27,916 nucleotides of DNA from Sandaracinaceae bacterium (GCA_016712745.1 JADJQN010000009.1:1-27916); one strand, 5' to 3'; shown: positions 1 through 10,201, counted from the stretch's first letter. A program made the numbers and translations. Notes: generated by a model from the letters alone, not told the origin.

Positions 1-97
1 GGAGCGACCGCACGCGTTCTCAGCAGAGTTGCAGCCGGTGGAGTGGTGGCGCTCCGAGGTTGGCAGACGTTGGCAGCGCGGAATCCTGGAATCGATC

Positions 98-1263
98 ATG
101 TCGAAACGACGGTCACTGTGGGAGGCGATGAGCGGCTCGGTGGGCGCGACGACTCTGCTCGTTGCGCTCGCCTCTGGGATCGCGCTCGCGCAGTCGGAGC
201 CGCGACCGGAGCAGCCGACGCCGTCGCGTGAGGAGCGCGTGCTCGATCTGTTCCGTGGGCAGCCGTCCCCGGCGAACTGGCGGTCGGCGTGTTGGTACCT
301 CGCATCGACCTTCGGCCGCGCGCGCCGAACGGTCGCGCCCATACCGTGGTCCCGAGCATTCCGATCTCGTGTGGAAATTCGCACGGCGGCACGTTCGACG
401 GCGAGCGGGCTCGCGACTTGGCGGCGAGCGTGTTCGAGATCTACGGACTCGCGCCGGAGCGGAAGCAATCCACCGATTCGTTCGGCGTGCGCGCAACGCT
501 CGATGGCTACGACGGGTCCGCTCGCGTTGGGTTCGAACTGCGTGGATTGCCCTCGGAGGCGATGATGGACGCGGCCAGCCGGCCGGAAGCTCCGGACGAT
601 GCGCTGGACGACAATGACTCCATCGCGCTGCACTATCTCGGCCTCCGCGTGCATGTCGCCGACCTCAACTGTTACCCGTTGATGGATGGCGACCAGTTCA
701 CTCCGACGCTGGCCTACCTCGCCGGACTGGTCGAGTTCCTGAACGATGTCACGGGCGGTGAGAACGTCGATCTGTCTGCGATCACGATGCGACGCGCGCA
801 GAGTTTTGTATTGCCAGCGGCGGATGAACTCGTGCTTCCAGAAGGCGTCACTGCTCGACGCGATGGTCTGTTTCTCCGGGTGGAAGTTTCGAGACTCGCG
901 ACCGTTCGACTGGATTTCCTGCCCATTCGCGCGTGCACGAACGGCGAGCTTCGGAATCGCCTGAGCGAGCCGGCATGGCTCGACGAACCGCGTGCGACGC
1001 GTGGCGCGCCGACGGTGGTCGCGATGTCAGCGCACTACTTCGAGCACTCCAACGGCGCAGGCGACGGCACCTCGTTGGGATCGCGACTGCTGCAGCCCGG
1101 CGTCGACGGCGAGCCCGAGGTCGACGTTCGCGTTCGCGGCACGATCCTCTTCGCTCCGAGTCGCTTCGACGCAACGCGGGCCTTCTCGGTGGAACTCGAA
1201 TTGTCCCCCGGAACGCACGTCTTCAACGACACGACGTTGATCGTCGGAGCCCGCGGCTCCTGA
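98..1263 (+). CDS. Exported protein of unknown function (one frameshift)
   Basis: I do not recognise the family. The start ATG opens a classic signal peptide: a basic N-terminus (MSKRRS), a hydrophobic stretch (TTLLVALASGIALA), then a Gln/Pro-rich start of the mature protein. The frame is lost near position 265 in a CCCC/GG context and resumes with GELAVGVLVPRIDL. Adding one base gives 388 codons plus stop. The mature part is acidic, with long beta-prone stretches, no transmembrane helix after the signal, and no catalytic motif I can name. It lies upstream of, and in the same direction as, two exported propeller proteins, so a periplasmic or surface location is inferred. Function is unknown. 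Confidence 0.65.
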
Positions 1264-1552
1264 CCGTCCGCCTACGGCGCCGCGTTCGAGCGGAGGGTTC
1301 GACATCGCGCGGCGACGCCTCGGGCATGCACGCGCGAGTCCGCCGCCACTCGCACAGTCGGGCCGCCGATCAATGCCGACCCTGGACGCTCCGCGTCTGG
1401 GGCCCGCTGCATGATCCCGTCGCTTCGGTGTTCGACGCGTGTGTCACGCAGCGGCCCGAGGCGCGCGTTGCGCCACGCTACTCAAGGATTCCACCTACAC
1501 AGCCTCGGCGCGCGCGGGTTACGTGGCCCGGTTCCCCAACAGGTTTGCATAC
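1264..1552. other. Intergenic region, nothing recognised
   Basis: About 290 bp between two exported-protein genes. I see no RNA gene, clear promoter or strong hairpin. Open frames crossing it lack a start and show no recognisable protein. Confidence 0.5.
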
Positions 1553-3434
1553 ATGCTCGCCAACAAAGTCATCGCCGCGGAGCTCGCGCCTGCGCTCTCC
1601 CCTCGTGATGTTGTCCGGGGCCGCGACCGCGTCCCCCCAGGTGTGGGTGCAGCAGTTCGGTACGAACGCCACCGAATCCGCGTACGCGGCGACAATCGAC
1701 GGTTCTGGCGGCGTCTTCGTCGGCGGATCTACCAACGGGCAACTCGGCGCAGCGAATGCTGGTGGCTACGACGCGTGGCTAGAACGTCGCGACGGCGCCG
1801 GAAACCGAATGTGGATGATCCAGTTCGGAACGCCCGGGTTCGACACGCTTTTGGCGGCCGCATCGGACGGAAGCGGCGGTGCGTTCGTCACAGGCGAAGC
1901 CGCGGGCAATCTCGGAGGCACCTACTTCGGTTCGCTGGACGCGTACGTGGCGCGATACGACGCAAGCGGCGCTGCCCTCTGGGCTCGCCAACTCGGAAGC
2001 AGCGCGAGCGACTACCCGACTGGCGCAGCCTCTGACGGCCAAGGTGGAGTTTTGATCAGTGGCGCCACATTCGGCAGCCTTGCTGGAGTTGGCGCTGGTT
2101 TCCGCGATGCATGGCTGGCGCGGTATGACGCCAGCGGTTCTCTTGGCTGGGTTCGTCAACTGGGAACAAACGGGACCGATATCGCCAGCGCCGTCGCGAG
2201 CGATCCGTTGGGCGGCGCGTTTCGTTTGCGGAAGCACAACCGGAAACTTGGCCGCGTCCAGCTTCGGCTCCGAGGACGCATGGATTGCGCGATTCAACTC
2301 GTCGGGAACTGAACTCTGGAGGCGCCAGTTCGGGACTTCAGTCACGGATCAAGCGCTCGCCGCCGCACCAGACGCGTCGGGCGGAGTGTTCGTTGTGGAT
2401 CCACGTCGGGTGCTTTGTTCGGTGCGAGCGCCGGTTTCTACGACGTGTGGGTCGCCCGCTACAACTCCGCAGGAACTCGACTCTGGGCGATCCAGTTCGG
2501 CACGGCCGTTTTCGACTCCGCTTACGCGGCGTCGATGGACGGATCGGGTGGACTGATCGTGGTGGGCGACACGGCGGGAAGTCTAGGTGGACCTACGGCC
2601 GGATCCTCTGACGGCTGGATCGCGCACCTCGACGCCGCAGGGAACCAGTTGTGGACAGAACAACTCGGATCAACCGGTGGCGACTCAGCCCGAGCAGTCA
2701 CCGCCTACGACATTCAAAACGTGTTCGTCGGAGGGTCTGCGGGAGCGAACCTGGGCGGCGCGCACTTCGGCGGAACCGACGCGTGGATCGCGAAATTCGA
2801 CGCTCGGCACGCGTGTTCCGTCGACGCCGATCTCGACGGCACCGGAGCAGGAGACGCTCTGTTCTTCGAGTCCCCTTGCACGATCGGATACTCGTCGCTC
2901 GACGGCGATTGCGACGACGCGAATACGCTGGTGTACCCGGGTGCACCTGAGATCTGCGACGGACTCGACAACGACTGCAACGGCACGATCGACGACGGTT
3001 TCCTTGCGACGTACTGCACGGCGGGCACGACCGTCCAGGGTTGCGTACCCTCGATCGGCGGCGACGGCGTTCCGTCGTCCATCTCAGGGGGCGGATTCGA
3101 CATCGTCGTCAGCGATGTTCCCACGCAGCGCGTCGGCCTGATCTTCTACGGCTTGTCACCCACCGGACAGTCGTGGGGCCTCGGCAGTTCGAGCTACCTC
3201 TGCATCTTCTATCCCGTGCTTCGCACGGGCGCGCACAATTCCGGCGGCAGCGTCGGTGCATGCGACGGCGAGCTGCGCGTCGACTTCAATGCGTTCATGG
3301 CCGCCTATCCGGCGGCGCTCGGATCGCCATTCACTGGCGGCGGAGTTTTCTACGCGCAAGGCTGGTTCCGCGATCCCAGCGCGGCGAAGCAAACCAACCT
3401 GAGCGACGGATTGAGGTTCACACTATGCGACTGA
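1553..3434 (+). CDS. Exported SBBP-type beta-propeller protein with MopE-like metal-binding motif (three frameshifts)
   Basis: A surface or secreted protein of about 626 aa after correction. The start ATG gives a signal peptide, MLANKVIAAELAPALS followed after a one-base shift near 1600 by LVMLSGAATA. It is followed by seven or so repeats of about 50-60 aa with the pattern DGSGGxFVxGxTxGxLGG...DAWxARYDxxGxxLWxRQFGT, typical of SBBP/beta-propeller repeats. Further shifts near 2228 (extra T) and 2402 (missing G) interrupt two repeats. Around 2870-2995 is a MopE/Notch-like Asp-Cys metal-binding motif (DGDCDDANTLVYPGAPEICD then GLDNDCNGTIDDG). The last 140 aa form a Cys-rich domain that recurs in the next gene. 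The net of one extra base restores 627 codons. No enzymatic role is apparent; adhesion or envelope structure is inferred. Confidence 0.82.
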
Positions 3435-5113
3435 GAGAAGCTGTCGCCCGCGGTCCCTTCGTGATTTCGATTGGCTCCGCCATTGCGATTTCGGCGACGT
3501 CGCTGCCCGCCCAGACGGTCGTACAAGCAAGTGTGAGTTCAGCGGGAGTGCCGGCGGACCAGGCGAGCGGAAACGTAACCACGTCGTCGGACGGATTCCG
3601 CCTGGCATTCGTGAGCGCCGCATCGAATCTCGTCGCGGGTGACGGTAATGGAAAGGAAGATGTCTTCGTTCGCGACCTCGCAAGCGGATTGACGTGGCGA
3701 GTCAGCGTCGATTCATCCGGCGCAGAAGCGAACGGAAGGAGCCTCACGGCATGCATCGCCGGCAACGGAGGTTTCGTTGCATTCGAGAGCGACGCAACGA
3801 ATCTTGTGGCCAACGACACGAATGGTGTGAACGACGTGTTCGTTCACGATCTAACCACCGGCGTCACATCGCGGGTCAGCGTCTCAACGACGGGTATCAA
3901 GGGAACGACCAGAGCTCGTCGCCTGCCATATCCGATGACGGATCCAGGATCGCATTCACAAGCGGTGCCACAAATTTCGGCGCAGTTGGCGCGAACAATG
4001 GTGTCTTTCTGCGCGACGAGACTTCGGGGCAGACTTCACTCGTTTGCCTCTCGTCACAGCATCGCAGTGAGTCCAAACCCCTACTATTCGCTCTCGCAAT
4101 TTCAGGCGACGGACGTTTCGTTGCGTATCGAATTGCATCTTCGTGGTCGAACTCGGCCGTGATGCTGGCGGACACGCTCACGGGGATACAGACCTTGGTC
4201 TCCGGGGCCGATAATTCTCGCAAGCCTTCTATCTCGCGAGACGGTCGCTATGTGGGGTTCGAGCACGATGGAATTGTGCCGGGAGACTCCGGCTGGAACT
4301 TCGATGTCTTCGTGTTCGACCGGCTGACCGGTCAGGTCAGTTGCATGAGCACCGACGACGCGGGAGACCCCGTTGGAAACGCGTACGACGCCGCTGTTTT
4401 CTCCCGACGGCACGCGCATCGCGTTCAGCACAGCATCGTCAAACGTGGTCCCTGCGGACACAAATCTGAAGAGTGATGTTTTCGTTCGGACCATCGTCGG
4501 TCGCAACGTGGTTCGCGTCAGCGTCGTCTCTCCGACGCTCGAAGGGAATGGAGCCTCGACCGAACCGTCGCTCTCGGACAATGCATCGAGAGTTGCCTTC
4601 ACGAGTGCGGCGACGAATTTCTCTTTCGCCGACACAAACAGCGCCCTCGACGTATTCGCCGCCGATCTTTGCTTAGCGTCGATGGTGACATACTGCACCG
4701 CGGGCACCACCGTGCACGGCTGCGTGCCATCGATCACCGGGTGAGGGCGCGCCGGTTCAATCGCAACTTCCGGCTTCGACATCGTCGTTCGCGACGTGCC
4801 TGCGCAGCGCTACGGAACGCTGTTCTATGGCTTCTACCAGCTCGCCACGCCGTGGGCCCCCGGCAGCCCGAGCTTCAAGTGCATCGCGAACCCGGTGACC
4901 CGCACGGGCGTGCTCGACTCCGGCGGCGTCGCCGGCCAATGCAACGGCGAACTGCGGCTCGACTTCAATCAGTGGATGCGAGCGAACCCCGCAGCACTCG
5001 GCTCACCGTTCGTCGCGGGCCAAGTGTTCTACGCGCAGGGCTGGTTCCGCGACCCGGCGGCGCCGAAGCAGACAAACCTCTCGAACGGGTTGAGGTTCAC
5101 GCTGTGCGATTGA
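3425..5113 (+). CDS. Exported TolB/PD40-type beta-propeller protein (four frameshifts)
   Basis: The ATG overlaps the last 10 bp of the preceding gene, so the two are probably co-translated. A signal peptide (GPFVISIGSAIAISATSLPA) is followed by PD40/TolB-like propeller blades with the pattern SxDGxRIAFxSxATNxxxxDTNxxxDVFVRDL..G, seen at least seven times. The C-terminal 140 aa (from TYCTAGTTVHGCVPS) match the end of the upstream gene almost column for column. Shifts lie near 3895, 4398, 4740 and 4761. The last two form a compensating pair that creates an apparent stop codon; corrected, SITGEGAPVQSATSGFDIVV aligns without gaps to SIGGDGVPSSISGGGFDIVV upstream. The net indel is zero, 563 codons. 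A cell-surface structural role is inferred. Confidence 0.8.
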
Positions 5114-5209
5114 CGCGGAATGCTCAGCAGCGAAATTCACGGACTAGCAATTGTGGCTGGCTTCGAAATTCAACGAAAAGTCAACTAGAACCACCTTTGA
5201 GACCTAAGG

Positions 5210-6175
5210 CTAAGTCCCAACCGGGCATTCTCTGTCTCGTAGGTAGTACAGCGGACCTTCAGCCAGAAATGAATCTCCTGGTTGACACAACACGCTCAAT
5301 CGGGCGACCAACTCCCTGCAGTACGAAACCAAGAACGTACAAGCAGACAGAAAAGCAATCTCATCGTCGTTAGCCGCCAGGTCGATCTTCATGGGATCCG
5401 ATCCGCCAGCGCGCCGCCACGTGCGACATCCTAATTCTCAATCGTTTTCGAGGTTTGGCGGGAAACCAGACCCCCCCATCTCGTGTCGGTACTGTACCGC
5501 ATTCGAATCTCGCTCAGCCAAATAGATGGACGCGACTTGGATGAGATAAGTGAACGGAAACTGCTCAGCTTTACAAACACCCGCTGCGAATCTGCTGGCA
5601 ATAGCGTTCCGGATAGTACGTTCGCTTCGATTCGTTTGACGGTGGACTCAAATGCCCTCCAAAAGGACTCATGCGTTCCACCCATTTTCGAGCTTATAGG
5701 CCGTAGAGTCAACTCCATGCCGTTAGCCGAGATCTCAATGCCGTACAATCCGCGAGTGGGCTTGTCCGCTACCGAGTACGCATTAAATATCTGATCCAGA
5801 GCGCGAACCCGATCGCGGTCTAGGTATCGAACACCCTCACCGAAGACTTGCGCCAAGCAGTTCGCTGAGTAATACGCCGCGTAGTAGGCGCACACAAAAG
5901 CCCACGGCACACGATTCAAGTCTTCGAGGTCATTCTCTACGTTGCTGAACGATTGCAAGGCGGCACAAGCCATTCTTGATGATTCGACTGCCACCATTTC
6001 CGAAACCGCAGCAGCGTCCTGAAAATCGAGCTGCCAGTTCTTTTGATGGCATCATACGATGGATAGCACCCTCGCCGGCCAACGAGGAGCGCATCGAACG
6101 TTTCCTTCGGCGCCGATTGACCCGTAAGAGTCCACCGACAAGGCTGGACTGAGTTGCATCAAGTAGCAAGCTCAT
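5210..6175 (-). CDS. HEPN-domain protein, last gene of a dam-dgqhr-HEPN operon (four frameshifts)
   Basis: Corrected length is 321 aa. The N-terminal half is helical, with an aromatic motif typical of HEPN bundles (PWAFVCAYYAAYYSAN). Near 5510 the frame slips at an A-run; corrected, it reads LSEIR-NAVQYRHEMG, an R-N-x5-H arrangement matching the HEPN RNase motif (R, polar residue, then H, Rx4-6H). It continues as GVWFPAKPRKRLRI and, after a further shift near 5398, ends with a helical tail (AFLSACTFLVSYCRELVARL). Shifts near 6060 (extra A), 5510 (missing A), 5480 (G7 run) and 5398 (extra C) cancel to zero. The start lies 9 bp after the stop of the DGQHR gene. HEPN domains are frequently ribonucleases in toxin-antitoxin and defence loci; nuclease activity here is inferred. 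Confidence 0.75.
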
Positions 6176-6184
6176 CGGTTTGAA

Positions 6185-7164
6185 CTACGAGATCCGAAAT
6201 TGCTGGACAAGCGATTTTTGAAACCGCTCGTACAGGGCTCGATGGCTTTGGCCAGGGCTCTTCAGTTGCGAGGCTTTGAGCTGCTGGAAGAACGGTCGCA
6301 TCACTTCCTCGAACTGTTCGGTGGAGTATTGATTTCCAAAGCGGCTGTTGACGCGCTCTGCCACGTCCCCGAACAATGAGACGAAAGCCCGAAAAACTGT
6401 GGCATTAGTGAGCTTGCTCTCGCAGCCAATGGCTCGAAATCCGCCAATGCATGCGATCAGGTACGCCGAGAGGGATTTCGTAGCCGCGTTGCGCGTCGAC
6501 TTGGTCTAGGACACGCCGCACACCCTTGAGCGCAAGATTGAACGTAACTCGGGAAATTCGACCTGTGACGCTCGCTGAAGCTGACATTCGACCAAGCAGT
6601 GGACTGCGAGAATCACTGGCAAAGAGGTCAAAAATGTCGCGGTAGAAGGCTTCGTCGTCGGTTTCGGTCTCTGCAAGCCGTTTTATGTCTAAGAGAAGGG
6701 CGTTGGGTACGGGACGTTGTTTGGTGTTAATGTCGATAAACAACCTGCATTCTTGGGCGCGTTAGGTTGTTATAAATCACAACAGGAACCCTGAGCGTCT
6801 TTTTCGCTTTTGAGAAGCCAAACACGCGGTGCTGTCCGTCGAGGATGAGGAAAGAGCTTGGTGTTACCCTGAAAGTAATAGACCTTCTCTCGCGTTTATA
6901 CGTAAGCTCCGCGCCCGCCTGAGCAGAGAGCACAATAGAGGACGGGATCGTGCCGAGGCCTTCGTCGATATACTCCGCAATTTCGTCGGCCCGCTTTTCA
7001 TCCAAGCGACGCTGGAACCCGCGAATGGGGTCGTCCTCGCGCGTATCGACCGTACTACATTGCGCAAGAACTTCGCTGGGCATACTCAGCGTATAGAACT
7101 TGTGGTTACCTTGCGTGACGAGACTGACGCTATAAGTTAGTGTTTTCTCGTGGTCAGGAATCAT
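6185..7164 (-). CDS. DGQHR-domain (DndB-like) protein (two frameshifts)
   Basis: Corrected length is 325 aa. Visible family hallmarks are GFQRRLDEKRADEIAEYID (residues 49-67), the signature FLILDGQHRVFGF (DGQHR at 109-113), and LFIDINTKQRPVP about residues 138-150. The shifts are an extra C near 6757, restoring LTRQECRLFIDIN, and an extra A near 6480, restoring GYESLSAYLIACIGGFRAIG. Removing both gives 326 codons. DGQHR proteins include DndB, the repressor and co-factor of DNA phosphorothioation loci, and are thought to relate to the ParB fold. No dndA, C, D or E homologue is in view, so this belongs to a non-Dnd context. The ATG overlaps the corrected end of the methyltransferase by 11 bp. 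A role sensing or marking DNA is inferred. Confidence 0.88.
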
Positions 7165-8057
7165 TTTTTTTCTCTTTCGATCTGTAGGATGCTGCTTCCC
7201 GACGTGAGGGAAAGCTCATTCCCGGGCTCAGACACATTATCTCTCTCCCTGGTACGCGTCGTGGGCCGAATAGGCGATGTTGTATCGCCGCATCGGGCAG
7301 TCGCGATAAAGGTCACGCACTGCCTTGGTGTCATCATAAGTAACGACCCAGTTCGCCACCGTTGATTTTACTAGACTTGCGACCTCGGCATGATCTGCGT
7401 GTTGATAAAAGTTCGCATATAAGCGGCGTTGTCCTTTGACATAGTACGGCGGATCCAAATACCACAAAGTCTTGGCGGGCAACTTTGCGCCCAGATCTAC
7501 AAGCAGATTGGCTGCGTCTTCCTTGTAGATCGAGATGCTGTTCTTGCGGGACGCGATTAGCTCGACGCGCTGCATCAAGGCGGGCTTGTTGTACCGGGCG
7601 GCTAGCGTCCACACACCGGATTGCGCTCGACCTCCGATCATGCCCCCACTGCACACGATCCCCGAGCGATTTGTGCGATTCAGGAAAAACGTAGCAAATC
7701 CAAGGCTGAGCAAATCTGCCTGCTCGTGTGTACGGACAAGCTGCTGTCTGCGCCACTCCGCAACGGATACCCTTTTATTTCTGATCAGTCGACACAGGGA
7801 CTCGGTTTCATGCAGCACGCTGTACCAGAAGGCGTGCACTCCGCGTCAATATCGTTGATGTGAATATCAGAAACGACTTTGTCGAAGAGGAGCGCAAGTG
7901 CAACGCCCGCGCCCCCCGCGTATGGCTCCACATAGTGTCCGCTTGCCAAGTCATTCTTTTCAATTATCGAGCTCAGAACGGGGGCTAGCCTGGCTTTTCC
8001 ACCAGGATAACGCAGAGGTGAGAGGTACCTCGGTGTCGTCGTCACAGTTGAGGTCAC
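7154..8057 (-). CDS. Dam-type (D12 class) DNA adenine N6-methyltransferase (two frameshifts)
   Basis: Transfers a methyl group from S-adenosylmethionine to adenine N6 in DNA. Motifs in order: LSPLRYPGGKARL at the N-terminus, the SAM pocket YVEPYAGGAGVALALLF, HINDID, the family-typical FFLNRTNRSGI, the catalytic LWYLDPPYYVKG (DPPY), and a C-terminal YSAHDAYQGERE-IMCLSPG. Frame is lost near 7849 (missing G, restoring DAEVHAFWYSVLHET) and near 7243 in a GAGAGAGA run. With two bases restored it has 302 codons, ending inside the start of the DGQHR gene. I chose the GTG at 8057 because a promoter-like pair lies just upstream; GTG at 8045 is the alternative. The recognition sequence cannot be read from the protein. 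No restriction endonuclease of a familiar type is adjacent. Confidence 0.9.
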
Positions 8058-8093
8058 GGAGTGAAGGGTAGCCGGGCCCCGTGCGAAATCCAA
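8058..8093 (-). promoter_or_regulatory. Candidate promoter of the dam-dgqhr-HEPN operon
   Basis: On the minus strand TTGGAT (8093-8088) and TACCCT (8070-8065) are separated by 17 bp, with the GTG start 7 bp after the second box. That spacing fits a sigma-70-type promoter giving a nearly leaderless transcript. No Shine-Dalgarno sequence is visible. The boxes match consensus only partly, so this is a moderate call. Confidence 0.4.
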
Positions 8094-8249
8094 CGGGCGC
8101 CGGGACGGGTTCGGCGTCGCTGACCGTTTCCAAGCCTGTCGAATGTCAGTTTCGCGAGCGCGGGGGCGGGCAAAGCGCGTTCGATGGAACGACTACTCGC
8201 ACCAACACAGCGCGGCACGCGCGAACGCGCGTCCTTGTGGCCAGTCGCC

Positions 8250-8273
8250 GGGTCCCCCAGCAACTGGGGACCC
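8250..8273. repeat. Perfect 8-bp inverted repeat (hairpin)
   Basis: GGGTCCCC and GGGGACCC flank an 8-nt spacer. The stem is very GC-rich but has no T-run on either side, so it is not a standard intrinsic terminator. It sits between the winged-helix relic and the dam promoter, and could insulate the operon or act as an operator. Confidence 0.55.
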
Positions 8274-8309
8274 AAGGTTCGATTTGAGCCAGTGCATCAC
8301 ACAAACCAA

Positions 8310-8440
8310 TTACGCCATCCCACGCCGCTGCCCAGTCCTCGTGACCATGCCCTGTTCGATGAGACGCTTGATCGGCAGACACGCATCGTCGTGGTGTCGG
8401 TTCCGAGGTGAGCCGCGTGCTGCCCGCCAGCCCGCCCCTG
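8310..8440 (-). pseudogene. C-terminal relic of a winged-helix regulator gene
   Basis: The minus strand encodes remnants that align with the last 45 residues of the intact protein at 11024-11491: GRAGGQHAAHLGTDTTTMR, then after a shift LPIKRLIEQGMVTRTGQRRG, ending at a TAA where the intact copy reads AYWAT. By eye the DNA is roughly 80% identical. Unlike the other broken genes in the window, no N-terminal half can be found upstream even allowing for indels, so this is a true fragment. It precedes the methyltransferase operon on the same strand, as the intact copy precedes the PIN gene. Confidence 0.7.
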
Positions 8441-8974
8441 CGACTAGCGCCGGATCGATGGAGACCGTTGCCGGACCGCCGAGCGCTGGCGAGGATCCGC
8501 TCTGCGGCCGAAGAACGTTGCCTCGGGCGGAAGTCATTCGCTCGGAGTTCCTATTCGCCAAGCGTGCGCGCGATCGTCTCTGCCGGCGGCGAACGTCGGG
8601 TGGTCAGGGCGGCGAGGACGGGTCGGGGGATGGTGCGAGTTGGGTGCGTCTTCGCCCTCGGCCTAAAAGGCGCGCGGTTTCTGAACCTACATTTAGAACA
8701 AGGGTGGCGCGCAGTTGACTCTGGCAGGGATCGAACGGGCGGGTGCCGAGCGCTTCAGCGCCGCAACCATCGGCCCTATGCTGCCGCTGTGTGTTACGGG
8801 CCGCGTCCGCGACCAAACCGTCCCAAGTGCCATGCGCGCTTCAGACCGTTTTCCAATTTCCTCGCTGCGCGTCGTCGACCCCAGTACGACGCGATCTCAA
8901 GAGCAACTGGGCACAACTCGTCCAACTTACCACGACCGCGAAATCTCGCGAGTATCAACAAGGAGCCCTTCGCC
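8441..8974. other. Non-coding stretch between relic and membrane-protein gene
   Basis: An open frame runs through it in line with the downstream plus-strand gene, but its translation is Arg/Ala-rich and unlike any protein. A TTCGATC-containing patch near 8710-8735 resembles a tRNA T-loop but cannot fold as one. I see no gene here. Confidence 0.5.
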
Positions 8975-9889
8975 GTGAAACGAAAGAGGTCCAAGTCCAG
9001 CAGGTCGTCACCGCCCGAGTCCGTCCGCCAATCCGAGCCTCGCATCAGCAACGAGGGTGTCCAGCGTGGGATAGAGCAAATGCGCGGCAATGAGCCTCAT
9101 GCGATCACCACGCTACAAGAGATCGTCCCGGTTTCTCACAAGTTATCCGAACGACACGGGTCGTCGTGGCTCCGCGATTTCCTGAGGCATCTCTCACTTG
9201 AGGTCCCGACGATTGTGCTCGGCATCGTACTTGGCCTCTATTTATCAGATGCGGTCCAATCGAAACAACGCAGAAGCGACATCCAAGCTTCCCTTCAGCT
9301 TCTATCCGCAGAGCTTGAGCAAAATGAGCGATGCCTCGACGCTGATCGAATTGTCTTCGAGTCGTTTTGGTCGGGAATGGACAGCCTGCAAGAATGCTGT
9401 CGGCGCTCGACCACACTCGATGACGTATTCGATTGCGGCGACAAAGTAAAGGCACAGTCTGACGACAACATGTCCAGAGAGCTCAGTACGCTTGGGCTGA
9501 TGGCAACGTCAGCTGCCTGGAAATCCGTTTCGCTGCCAGAGATGAGGCAAGCGCTCACTCCACAGCAACTCACAACAATTTCGTCTGCACACGCGCTGCT
9601 TGAGGGCTACAAGCAGCAGAATTATTTTGTCGATTTGTCGAAGTGTGTGTTCTCAATTGATTCGATGAAGGAGGCCGTGACGAAGCAGATGGAGGCAAAT
9701 CTCGAAGGTGCGACGTCGGAACAGGACCTCATGGCCGTGATGTGCCAGAATATTGAGCTTGTCATTGCGGAACTTACGACAGAGATTCGCACTGCGCGCC
9801 TCGCGTGGCACCACGTAGTGTCGTGCATCGAAGGCATCCGTGCAGCGAGAACGGTGCTTGAAAAAGTACAGAGCGAGTCCGGCGGATGA
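8975..9889 (+). CDS. Single-pass membrane protein with helical cytoplasmic domain, unknown function
   Basis: 304 aa. I chose the GTG at 8975 because AAGGAG lies 8 bp upstream and because the translation becomes protein-like from here, although the frame is open further upstream. The first 70 residues are basic and Ser-rich, and a hydrophobic helix (VPTIVLGIVLGLYL, residues 78-91) follows. The remaining roughly 210 residues are predicted to be mostly helical, with Glu/Gln-rich amphipathic segments and several Cys. The layout of a short membrane anchor plus a helical bundle resembles small anchored proteins seen near defence genes, but I recognise no named family. It is convergent with the PIN gene and bounded by non-coding DNA on both sides. 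A membrane effector role would be speculation. Confidence 0.7.
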   Translation: MKRKRSKSSRSSPPESVRQSEPRISNEGVQRGIEQMRGNEPHAITTLQEIVPVSHKLSERHGSSWLRDFLRHLSLEVPTIVLGIVLGLYLSDAVQSKQRRSDIQASLQLLSAELEQNERCLDADRIVFESFWSGMDSLQECCRRSTTLDDVFDCGDKVKAQSDDNMSRELSTLGLMATSAAWKSVSLPEMRQALTPQQLTTISSAHALLEGYKQQNYFVDLSKCVFSIDSMKEAVTKQMEANLEGATSEQDLMAVMCQNIELVIAELTTEIRTARLAWHHVVSCIEGIRAARTVLEKVQSESGG

Positions 9890-10201
9890 GCGTGCAACTG
9901 CGCCAGAACAGTGTGGTACGCGAAGTCAGACCCCAACGCGTACTGAGACGAGTCCCAGGGCGGAGCAAGCCTGGCGCGCTCGGAATGCTTGCAGGTGTTT
10001 CAAACTCGTGCGGTACGCGCCGAACCAGGGTCCCGCTCGCGCGCATCACGGCAGCGATGATGGCCGTCGTCGGCTCGCTCGAAGCGCGTACACGGCAACG
10101 GACGGCGAATCTGTGCGCGCGTCGCTGCCGCTGTCGACGAAGGGCGCCACGCCTGGCCATGCGTTGCGACAACAGAACGCGCGTCCAAACGCTCACCCTG
10201 A
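9890..10201. other. Intergenic gap between convergent genes
   Basis: About 310 bp separating the membrane-protein and PIN genes. Both strands carry open frames, but they are Arg/Ala-rich and lack starts or motifs. I found no obvious terminator hairpin with a T-run. Confidence 0.45.

Noticed and set aside
4740..4745. In-frame stop splitting the PD40 protein into two genes
   Set aside because: A compensating +1/-1 pair within about 20 bp explains it and restores a gap-free alignment with the paralogous domain upstream.
5210..8057. Interpretation of the dam-dgqhr-HEPN genes as decayed pseudogenes
   Set aside because: Every shift is a one-base homopolymer change, motifs are otherwise perfect, and corrected lengths are exact multiples of three with neat gene junctions.
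8250..8273. Intrinsic terminator
   Set aside because: The stem is strong but no T-run follows on either strand, so it is listed only as an inverted repeat.
8710..8735. tRNA-like T-loop text (TTCGATC) on the minus strand
   Set aside because: The flanking bases do not form the T-stem, and no acceptor stem partner lies about 70 nt upstream.
8408..8974. N-terminal extension of the membrane protein
   Set aside because: It overlaps the winged-helix relic antisense and reads as non-protein; the GTG at 8975 has a good AAGGAG.
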